From: a virus
DNA: 26,700 nt
Strand: one strand, 5' to 3'
Virus record (IMG/VR): IMGVR_UViG_3300035698_008359
Span: 1 to 26,700 of that record
Shown here: positions 21,547-26,700 of the stretch, piece by piece
How positions within the stretch are numbered: the first letter of the stretch is position 1
Layout of the letters: every line of letters begins with the position of its first letter
Notes under the pieces: model-generated
Databases searched by the model: none
What the model was told of the DNA's origin: nothing
Seen by the model: only the letters and a program-made list of their open reading frames with translations
Position numbers and translations under genes: made by a program

Positions 21547-21747
21547 TTACTCTTCCCCGTCTTTGCATTCTTGGCATCTTACAAATATATAACCATCATC
21601 ATCATCCCCTTCGTCTATTTCTTTGTTAAATAGATTGCAATGATATATACCATTAATTTTTTCTGTATAACTACATTTTGAAGAGCACCTTTCTTTATCA
21701 CGATCTAAAACCTTAATCACATGATTAATTTTAATTATCTTCTCCAC
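21547..21747 (-). CDS. Hypothetical small Cys-rich protein
   Basis: The 66-aa protein MEKIIKINHVIKVLDRDKER continues CSSKCSYTEKINGIYHCNLFNKEIDEGDDDDGYIFVRCQECKDGEE. Five Cys in C..KC, C, C..C arrangement suggest zinc binding or disulfides; a similar pattern (CS..C.Y....... YHC.LF......... R...C) occurs in small phage proteins. It lies directly between the tRNA-like gene and the resolvase. Function not known. Confidence 0.65.
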   Translation of the reverse strand: MEKIIKINHVIKVLDRDKERCSSKCSYTEKINGIYHCNLFNKEIDEGDDDDGYIFVRCQECKDGEE

Positions 21748-21764
21748 TTACTTCTCCTTTTTAT

Positions 21765-21870
21765 TGGTCGCCTAGACAGGATTCGAACCTGATATGTAAG
21801 TCACCGACCTATTCTGACTTAATGACACGTGTGCGGCTGAGAGTTTCCCACTACTACACCAAGCTAGGCG
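21765..21870 (-). tRNA. tRNA-like gene with encoded CCA, isotype unresolved
   Basis: On the minus strand CGCCTAG (21870-21864) pairs with CTAGGCG (21775-21769), giving a perfect 7-bp acceptor stem, followed by discriminator A and an encoded CCA. The T arm CAGG-TTCGAAT-CCTG is consensus. A D-arm-like GTGT-AGTAGTGGG segment follows the acceptor. The total is 106 bases with CCA, longer than class I (about 76) and even typical class II. The middle contains TAAGTCA-(11)-TGACTTA, a strong 7-bp dyad resembling a long variable arm. I could not find a normal 5-bp/7-base anticodon arm, so the amino acid is not assigned. It may be class II with an unusual core, carry an insertion, or be decaying. Confidence 0.65.
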
Positions 21871-21878
21871 AAAATTAA

Positions 21879-22229
21879 TTATTTTTTATACTCTTTTCCA
21901 TCTGCGGTTATTGGTTTAAATTCTGTTAGGATTCTATACGTGTTCGAGGACATTCTTTTTCTTATAGCCTCCTTGGTATTCCTGCCTGCCACTAAACCCC
22001 ACTCCTTAGTCATTGGGCACTTCTTCTCCCAATAATAAAACAACTCAGGTTCTGGTTTTATTTCTTCGAATTGCTTCTGATTTGGATCTCTTTTACACCA
22101 CGCAGTTGCAAAGCCTCCTCTCGGTTGCTCACATTTTAGAGTATTCCCTTCCACCTTGAAGCTTTGATCGCTAGTTTTAACCTTATAAATCTTCCCCTCT
22201 TCCAACTCCATTAAACTTAGTTCACTCAT
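21879..22229 (-). CDS. Hypothetical 116-aa protein
   Basis: The protein MSELSLMELEEGKIYKVKTS begins with a small-barrel-like pattern (EEGKIYKVKTSDQSFKVEGNTLKCEQ), then a mixed region with AWCKRDPNQKQFEEIKP and a second half FYYWEKKCPMTKEWGLVAGRNTKEAIRKRM resembling short DNA- or protein-binding modules of early phage proteins. It lies directly upstream of the tRNA-like gene. No family recognised. Confidence 0.65.
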   Translation of the reverse strand: MSELSLMELEEGKIYKVKTSDQSFKVEGNTLKCEQPRGGFATAWCKRDPNQKQFEEIKPEPELFYYWEKKCPMTKEWGLVAGRNTKEAIRKRMSSNTYRILTEFKPITADGKEYKK

Positions 22230-22256
22230 GTTTCCCTCTCTTTTTCTTTAATACGT

Positions 22257-22511
22257 TTACTCTAAATTCCCTGCTAGGAGATTTACTACTAAATCATTTT
22301 TAGATTTATCTGATATGATATCTGTTATGTCATAGGTAACATTTTCATTTGGACTATATCTTATCTCTAATAGTTCTGCATTTTCAGGTACGGCTTCATC
22401 TCCACCTGACGAATAGGATGGCCCTGTTGCGGCAACCCCCCTTTCATAGTCAAAATCTACCTCGCACTCCTCTAGTTCGCCTATGTCTGTTACTTTAGTT
22501 ATTGTTTTCAT
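22257..22511 (-). CDS. Hypothetical acidic 84-aa protein
   Basis: The protein reads MKTITKVTDIGELEECEVDF DYERG and AATGPSYSSGGDEAVPENAELLEIRYSPNENVTYDITDI. The pattern E.EVDFDYE.G.aaTGPSY.SGG.pAvPe recurs in small proteins of many phages and prophages near recombination or methylation genes, but no function is known to me. It is strongly acidic and may mimic DNA, which is only a suggestion from charge. The start overlaps the upstream stop (ATGA). Confidence 0.7.
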   Translation of the reverse strand: MKTITKVTDIGELEECEVDFDYERGVAATGPSYSSGGDEAVPENAELLEIRYSPNENVTYDITDIISDKSKNDLVVNLLAGNLE

Positions 22512-23128
22512 TTATTTACCCTCGCTTTTTTTCTGTGCATTATTTTTAATGCTGTTTCTATGTTGCCGTGAGCATCAACCACATCCCGTACAAAGCATTG
22601 CTGAAATATTTGAGGATCTACACTTGTGTTATTCAAACAAGCTTTATAATCATCTCCCCAAAGCTCCTCAAGCCACTGTTTATATTTTTGCGCAAAAAGT
22701 TCCTCTCCATTTCCTCTTTTATTATAGGCCTCAATCATTAACGCTTTATTTTTAACAAACTGCTCCTGCTCTACTTTCATAGTTGCTTGACGTTGATTAA
22801 ACTCTTTACTTTTATTATCTTTCCTTTCTATAACTTTATGTTTATAAGCAGCATCTCTTATAGCTTTAAAACTCTTAGGAAACGTCCCCATATCTCTAAA
22901 GTGTTGCATTGCCATATCTAATCCATTCGGATTAATTTTTTCTTCTACTAAAGTACGAGCTAATGTATCTATCATGTCATTTGATACAAATTCATGCTCT
23001 GTTAGTTTATATAAATGGATTAACCTGTTTTTATATTCTGCATATATCCTATCAAAATAAAGCTTATTTCCCTTAGATGAATTCAATTGCTGAACTATGG
23101 ACTCGTTTGTTAATTCGCTGTAGCTCAT
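22508..23128 (-). CDS. Hypothetical protein in helicase-loader position
   Basis: The 206-aa protein is highly helical: SYSELTNESIVQQLNSSKGNKLYFDRIYAEYKNRLIHLYKLTEHE, then LARTLVEEKINPNGLDMAMQHFRDMGTFPKSFKAIRDAAYKHKVIE, and a C-terminal part with FAQKYKQWLEELWGDDYKACLNN. No Walker motifs are present. It directly follows the replication-initiator-like gene and the iterons. By analogy with lambda O/P gene order it might recruit a helicase; this is inference from position only. GAGGAA precedes the ATG. Confidence 0.65.
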   Translation of the reverse strand: MSYSELTNESIVQQLNSSKGNKLYFDRIYAEYKNRLIHLYKLTEHEFVSNDMIDTLARTLVEEKINPNGLDMAMQHFRDMGTFPKSFKAIRDAAYKHKVIERKDNKSKEFNQRQATMKVEQEQFVKNKALMIEAYNKRGNGEELFAQKYKQWLEELWGDDYKACLNNTSVDPQIFQQCFVRDVVDAHGNIETALKIMHRKKARVNK

Positions 23129-23156
23129 ATTACATTTCCTCGAAAGTCTGTTAACT

Positions 23157-23310
23157 ATTGCGCTCTTAATCTTATTCCTTATCTAGATACTTATCTTTTT
23201 CTTGATCCTTTTCTATATCTATATATTTATATATATCTTTTTCTTTTTCTTTTTCTTTAAAAGAGGCTTAACCCTTACTTAACCCTTACTTAACCCTTGC
23301 GCTACCCTTG
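23157..23310 (-). other. Putative replication origin: 11-bp iterons beside an AT-rich tract
   Basis: Tandem units CTTAACCCTTA at 23267-23277 and 23278-23288, CTTAACCCTTG at 23289-23299 and a degenerate CGCTACCCTTG at 23300-23310 repeat with exact 11-bp period. They overlap the last codons of the initiator-like gene. Next to them (23190-23266) is an AT-rich stretch with three CTTTTT hexamers and TATATATTTATATATAT, suited to strand opening. Iterons at an initiator gene followed by an AT-rich tract is the lambda-type origin arrangement. No convincing gene is seen in 23157-23278. Confidence 0.6.
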
Positions 23311-23689
23311 CTTTCCTGTCTATCTCTTTGTTTAAAATCTCAAAATCTATAGGAAATCCTTCGTTCTTTAAGTCGTGTTTTTCAATTAAATCAATAACGT
23401 ACATGTGGGGCTTGCAAGTAGCCTTTAGTTTTTTGTACTGGAAAAGAACAAAATCCTTTATGAGATATTTATTATTGTCTATTTTTTTAATATGTTCTGA
23501 AAATATGTCCACGTCTGTCTCAGTAATATTTTCACCGATCATAAAAGAGGCCAATTCTATGTCTACTTGGAAGACACCAAGATTGTCGCATATATCCAAA
23601 AGGTAAAACCAAAGCACTTTATTCTTAGGAGTCAGTTTCCTAAACCAGGGCTTTTTCCATTTGTCAGTATCAGTGAATCTCTTTGACAC
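23279..23689 (-). CDS. Replication initiator-like protein, N-terminal winged-helix type
   Basis: The 136-aa protein starts at GTG 23689 with GGAGG before it: MSKRFTDTDKWKKPWFRKLT, then KNKVLWFYLLDICDNLGVFQVDIELASFMIG and KYLIKDFVLFQYKKLKATCKPHMYVIDLIEKHDL. This N-terminal domain is shared by many phage replication proteins (DnaD/replisome-organiser type), which normally go on to a C-terminal part. Here the frame ends ARVAQGLSKG at a TAA lying within the 11-bp iterons, whose non-triplet period closes all frames. The protein may be naturally short, or shortened by a change in repeat number. It likely binds the adjacent iterons (inference). Confidence 0.65.
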   Translation of the reverse strand: MSKRFTDTDKWKKPWFRKLTPKNKVLWFYLLDICDNLGVFQVDIELASFMIGENITETDVDIFSEHIKKIDNNKYLIKDFVLFQYKKLKATCKPHMYVIDLIEKHDLKNEGFPIDFEILNKEIDRKARVAQGLSKG

Positions 23690-23709
23690 TTTCTGCCTCC
23701 TAAAAAGAA

Positions 23710-23743
23710 GCCCCTTGATAGCTTATGCGAGGAATCAAGGGGC
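23710..23743 (-). terminator. Rho-independent terminator in the leader of the initiator gene
   Basis: On the leftward strand GCCCCTTGAT, a 14-base loop, and ATCAAGGGGC form a perfect 10-bp stem followed by TTCTTTTT. The Shine-Dalgarno GGAGG of the initiator gene starts right after the T-run, so the terminator sits in that gene's leader and would act as an attenuator. Its loop GCATAAGCT is complementary to AGCTTATGC found 63 bases upstream. Confidence 0.8.
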
Positions 23744-23804
23744 CTATAAGTTAACTCGCTTTAGAAACGAGAAATAAATTTAATTGTGCTGCATAAGCTT
23801 GGTT

Positions 23805-23833
23805 AATTTATATTGTTAAAATTAGTTTGTAAA
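23805..23833 (-). promoter_or_regulatory. Candidate promoter upstream of the attenuator
   Basis: On the minus strand TTTACA (23833-23828) is followed after 17 bases by TAAATT (23810-23805), or after 15 bases by TATAAA (23812-23807). Either would start RNA close to 23800-23797, at or just before the segment AGCTTATGC that can pair with the terminator loop. The match is moderate, but the position between two genes and ahead of a terminator supports it. Confidence 0.45.
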
Positions 23834-23844
23834 GCCGATTGTAA

Positions 23845-24939
23845 TTAATACCTAATAGAAACGTTTTCAATATCACCAAGAGCTATTAATTTCACAAGTT
23901 CCTTGGCCTGTTCTTTTGTTAGAAAAGAAGCACAATCTACAAAATTAGCTGCAGCCTCATTGTTTATTTTTGCGCAATGCTTTTTATTAGCCTCTCTTTT
24001 TTCAATAGCCAATCTTTCCTTTTCCTCTTTCGCTGCAATTCTTTTCTTTTCATCTTCTACTGCTTTTTTAGCGGCAAGATCAGCATCAATTTTAGCTTGT
24101 TTTTTGGAAGCATCTAATCTTTTCTGAGCGTCAATTTTTTCTTGCGCTGCTCTCTCTGTTGCTTCGATAGCTTCTTTTTCTAGTCTGTCAGCTCTTTCTT
24201 TTTCTGCTTTAATCTTTTCATCTGCATCCTTTTTATCATTCTCAACCTCTGCGGCTTTCAGTATGGCTTTTTCTTCCTCTTCTTTCCTAGCCCGATTGGC
24301 CGCCTCTTCTTCTAGTCTTTTATCCCGATCTTCTTTTTCACGCCTCTCGCTCTCTTCTCTAAGTCTTTTTAATTCAGCTTGATCTTTTACCTGTTTTATT
24401 TTTCTTAAGAGTAAATCATCTAGAGTTTGTGTGGTCGTTCTTTTTGCCGTATCGAATCTCATTTCAAATTCTTCTCTACATTCTCCGGTTTTAATTGACT
24501 CAGCCTCAAAAACAAGAGCTTCTAATTCCTTGATAGTTAGATATTCAATATTAACAAGAGCCAAATCTTTTAATACTTGTAGGTCAAGCTCGTGCTTTGC
24601 GATTCGTTCCTTGTCTTTATTTTCCCAATCAGTCAAAGGCTTTCGAACGTTAACTTTCATTTCATCAAGCTTGTCTCTGTAAATTCTTCTTGCTTCATCT
24701 ATAACTTTACATTGTGATTTCATATCAGAGACAAGGTCTTTCCCTTTCCCATCAAGATAAACTTTTGACTTGGCAACTTTTGCGGCCATTGAAGCAATTT
24801 CCTTTCGTCCGGTAGGAGTACTAAGATCAGGCACAAATTTATCAACCTCATCTTTAATTGCTTTTAAGATAGGATCAACCCCATCTTTAGTAAAAATTTC
24901 TAGAACATTTTGTTTTTCAATCGTAATTAATTCGCTCAT
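23845..24939 (-). CDS. DUF1351-like coiled-coil recombination-associated protein
   Basis: The start was set at ATG 24939 (MSELITIEKQNVLEIFTKDG, 364 aa) with TAGGAG at good spacing; a GTG three codons upstream is too close to that signal. The N-terminal part (DPILKAIKDEVDKFVPDLSTPTGRKEIASMAAKVAKSKVYLD) is typical of DUF1351-type phage proteins. A very long charged coiled coil (about residues 185-325, many RKEEEE and AAEKE repeats) follows. The C-terminus HCAKINNEAAANFVDCASFLTKEQAKELVKLIALGDIENVSIRY matches the tail found in proteins next to YqaJ exonucleases and annealases. Its exact role in recombination is not known. It is followed leftward by the promoter/attenuator region. Confidence 0.75.
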   Translation of the reverse strand: MSELITIEKQNVLEIFTKDGVDPILKAIKDEVDKFVPDLSTPTGRKEIASMAAKVAKSKVYLDGKGKDLVSDMKSQCKVIDEARRIYRDKLDEMKVNVRKPLTDWENKDKERIAKHELDLQVLKDLALVNIEYLTIKELEALVFEAESIKTGECREEFEMRFDTAKRTTTQTLDDLLLRKIKQVKDQAELKRLREESERREKEDRDKRLEEEAANRARKEEEEKAILKAAEVENDKKDADEKIKAEKERADRLEKEAIEATERAAQEKIDAQKRLDASKKQAKIDADLAAKKAVEDEKKRIAAKEEKERLAIEKREANKKHCAKINNEAAANFVDCASFLTKEQAKELVKLIALGDIENVSIRY

Positions 24940-24950
24940 CCCGATCACTC

Positions 24951-25616
24951 CTATTGTTGCCCGAACTTAAGTCCTAAGGTTGTTAGCATTTTATTCATAT
25001 CATAAATAAACTCATCTACACACTCGTCAAATTTTTCTTGCATTTTCAAATCTCTATCTATTGTAACCGCGTGGAACATACGACCGTTAAAACGAGGATC
25101 GTATTCAGCAAAAATATATTGGTCAGTATTTAAAACTCTCATTCCATACTGAACTTGCTTTATCCACTCGTCTTTTATTTCTCCGTTACATATAAAGTTT
25201 ACATAGTTTTTAGAATTCCAAGGACATTTTATCTCAACGGGAAGCGGGGCATCTGCAACAACTCCATCCGGCGAAACTAACTCTCTAAAAGTGTCGTCTT
25301 TGTAGGCAAACGGAACCTCTTTTATTGTTAATCCTGTTTGAAATTCTAAAGCACTCCGGGCACCCTCTTCCGCTTGAATTCCCCATGCGAGAGCTTTAGC
25401 ACTTACCGGCTCCGGCATTTCTCGCGTTGCAATTTGAGCAACTAGGCTGCACATATAATCTATCCTGCCTTTTGTTTTTCTACCCTTTAAAACTTCAGAG
25501 GCTTTACTGGCGGAGATTACTCCGAGTTTTCTGTGTGTCCACTCAGGCGTTAGCTGTTTAATTTCGTGAAGATCATTCTCTTCTAGCTTTCTCATTATCT
25601 TTTCATAGAAATTCAT
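24951..25616 (-). CDS. YqaJ-family viral exonuclease (lambda Exo-like)
   Basis: The 221-aa protein has the features of the YqaJ family: TPEWTHRKLGVISASKASEVL (residues 23-43), AWGIQAEEGARSALE, RELVSPDGVV (Asp117), PVEIKCPWNSKN (126-137, Glu128 and Lys130) and KQVQYGMRVLNTDQYIF. Asp, Glu and Lys form the PD-(D/E)XK metal site. Such enzymes degrade one strand of double-stranded ends to feed an annealase; no RecT or Erf gene is seen in the window, so it may lie just beyond the right edge. The start overlaps the previous stop (ATGA). Confidence 0.88.
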   Translation of the reverse strand: MNFYEKIMRKLEENDLHEIKQLTPEWTHRKLGVISASKASEVLKGRKTKGRIDYMCSLVAQIATREMPEPVSAKALAWGIQAEEGARSALEFQTGLTIKEVPFAYKDDTFRELVSPDGVVADAPLPVEIKCPWNSKNYVNFICNGEIKDEWIKQVQYGMRVLNTDQYIFAEYDPRFNGRMFHAVTIDRDLKMQEKFDECVDEFIYDMNKMLTTLGLKFGQQ

Positions 25617-26215
25617 TTACCACCTCTTTGATTTGGTTTAAATAATGCATCATGATCCGACCATCCTATGCTTTTTCTAGATCTTATTCTACCAGGAGGA
25701 ACCTCTAAAGCCTCGGCCCATCTAAAAGCGTTCTGAGATACCCCATGTGCGAATAGATTTCTCGAAACGCTCGTATTTGCTGACTGCTCCTTTTTTGTGG
25801 CCCACCTACAATTATTAGGAAAGTAACCCGAGTTATTATCTATCCTATCAAGAGTATGCTTTTTACCAGGCTTATCTCCCATGTCTTTAAAAAATAAATC
25901 TGGTGAGATTTTCCATCTATCACAGACGGTTATTCCTCTGCCTCCATAACGACTATACGTAGGATCTTTTTTATTGTGGCACCTTGCAATCATTCCAGCC
26001 CATGTAATATATAGTGGGTGCCCGGATAGTCCATGTGTTCTATATCTGTCAGCCTTTAGGCAACCACAAGACTTAATACGACCAGTTTTAATATGATTAA
26101 TTCTTATTCTTTTAATAACGCCGCATTGACACAAGTAATTACCCATTTTATTATTACCCTGATGACCGCTTTTGGATAAAAAAGTTAATCTAGATGAATC
26201 CTTATTCACTTTCAC
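25613..26215 (-). CDS. HNH/AP2-type free-standing homing endonuclease-like protein
   Basis: A GTG at 26215, nine bases after GGAGG, gives MKVNKDSSRLTFLSKSGHQG and a 200-aa protein; an ATG at 26239 is the alternative start. The N-terminal part has CQCG ... SCGCL, a zinc-binding module, followed by RTHGLSGHPLYITWAGMIARC, YSRYGGRGITVCDRW, FFKDMGDKPGKKHTLDRIDNNSGYFPNNCRWATKKEQSANT. This is the standard layout of a phage family of HNH-like proteins; DRIDNN..Y.P.NCRW carries the probable catalytic core. The C-terminal 50 residues look like a DNA-binding helix pair (NAFRWAEALEVPPGRIRSR). It overlaps the zinc-ribbon gene and sits inside the recombination block, as expected of an inserted mobile gene. 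Confidence 0.75.
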   Translation of the reverse strand: MKVNKDSSRLTFLSKSGHQGNNKMGNYLCQCGVIKRIRINHIKTGRIKSCGCLKADRYRTHGLSGHPLYITWAGMIARCHNKKDPTYSRYGGRGITVCDRWKISPDLFFKDMGDKPGKKHTLDRIDNNSGYFPNNCRWATKKEQSANTSVSRNLFAHGVSQNAFRWAEALEVPPGRIRSRKSIGWSDHDALFKPNQRGGK

Positions 26216-26342
26216 TATCACAATCCTCCACTTCATCACTCGTTGTTATTATTCCGGCTCCGCATTTTGGGCAGTCCTCAATATACTCCATTGTAAAGCC
26301 CACCCATTCACACAAAATGCACCGATGTTCTAGGCAGCTCAT
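26202..26342 (-). CDS. Zinc-ribbon micro-protein (46 aa)
   Basis: An ATG at 26342 overlaps the stop of the upstream gene (ATGA) and encodes MSCLEHRCILCEWVGFTMEY followed by IEDCPKCGAGIITTSDEVEDCDSESE. CxxC pairs at 8-11 and 24-27 form a classic zinc ribbon. The acidic tail overlaps the start of the endonuclease gene. Small zinc ribbons of this kind are frequent near phage recombination genes; the role is unknown. It explains the otherwise empty 26240-26338 region. Confidence 0.75.
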   Translation of the reverse strand: MSCLEHRCILCEWVGFTMEYIEDCPKCGAGIITTSDEVEDCDSESE

Positions 26343-26653
26343 TCTTTATCCTTTACGAATTGAGGCAAAAACCCTAATGAGTATTCTACCATTTCAACCG
26401 TTAATTCATCCATCTTATTAACAGAGCAGCCGAACTTTGTACTTAAGTGTGTAAATAATTCGTATTCGGTTCTACCTGTTTTCGGTAAAAGCTCTATAAT
26501 TTTTTCAAGTTCTTTTATGTCTGCTAAAATAGGAGCATTAAAATCGATTCCACTTGATTGATTGTCAATATCTAAGGCAGTACTTAAGCGGTCTTGTTTT
26601 TCGTTCTTAGGCCATGTTTTCGAAGCTCTCTTAATGACTGTCTTTTTTATCAT
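26339..26653 (-). CDS. Hypothetical protein, possibly 5'-incomplete
   Basis: From ATG 26653 the protein has 104 residues: MIKKTVIKRASKTWPKNEKQ with a basic start, then NAPILADIKELEKIIELLPKTGRTEYELFTHLSTKFGCSVNKMDELTVEMVEYSLGFLPQFVKDKE, mostly helical. The same frame stays open upstream to the window edge (WKKKQKGPWLTDEGE before the Met), so the real start may lie outside. GAGGG precedes the ATG at a slightly short distance. Not recognised. Confidence 0.6.
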   Translation of the reverse strand: MIKKTVIKRASKTWPKNEKQDRLSTALDIDNQSSGIDFNAPILADIKELEKIIELLPKTGRTEYELFTHLSTKFGCSVNKMDELTVEMVEYSLGFLPQFVKDKE

Positions 26654-26700
26654 CTCTCCCTCGTCTGTTAACCACGGCCCCTTTTGCTTTTTCTTCCATG

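Noticed and set aside
23267-23310. CRISPR-like short repeat array
   Set aside because: Units are directly tandem with 11-bp period and no spacers; origin iterons fit better.

Overview
This window is most of the structural half and part of the early half of a tailed double-stranded DNA phage or prophage. The DNA is AT-rich. Nearly every gene reads leftward (minus strand), packed with ATGA, GTGA and TAATG stop/start overlaps and strong GGAGG-type ribosome binding sites. The host cannot be named from the sequence. A lipoprotein signal with Ser at -1 and -2 is compatible with a Gram-negative host, but this is only inference. The head genes belong to the Mu-like lineage: DUF935 portal fused to a MuF domain, gpI-like protease with nested scaffold, DUF2190-like decoration protein, DUF1320 connector and gpG-like morphogenesis protein. 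No tail sheath gene lies between the tail terminator and the tube protein, so a long non-contractile tail (siphovirus) is the likely virion. No transposase is visible.

Layout from right to left, which is the direction of transcription. 26.7-23.8 kb is a recombination block: a hypothetical gene cut by the window edge, a 46-aa zinc ribbon, a zinc-finger HNH-type endonuclease, a YqaJ exonuclease and a DUF1351-like coiled-coil protein. 23.85-23.15 kb holds a promoter, a rho-independent terminator whose loop can pair with the upstream leader, a replication-initiator-like gene, and tandem 11-bp iterons beside an AT-rich tract that together look like a replication origin. 23.1-17.2 kb carries a possible helicase-loader-position gene, an unusual tRNA-like gene with encoded CCA, a RusA-like resolvase, an Api92-like protein, a metallophosphoesterase, several small genes with repeated junction sequences, and an orphan beta-class DNA methyltransferase.

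16.29-17.18 kb is the only plus-strand operon: a permuted papain-fold enzyme and a small lipoprotein. It diverges from a leftward promoter at about 16.2 kb that starts the nucleotide-sugar genes (an NAD-dependent epimerase and a short UDP-glucose-dehydrogenase-like protein).

After a structured intergenic region (14.29-14.46 kb) come a second phosphoesterase, micro-membrane proteins, the terminase, portal-MuF, protease/scaffold, decoration and capsid proteins, connectors, a DUF115/MptE-like gene, the tail tube, the tail assembly chaperone pair made by -1 frameshifting on A10, and the start of the tape measure gene. Points that a routine annotation would probably miss are the frameshift fusion, the nested scaffold start, a DUF4258-like gene that appears to lack a normal start codon, six supported micro-genes (plus one doubtful), the iteron origin, the leader attenuator and a hairpin that displays a Shine-Dalgarno sequence in its loop.
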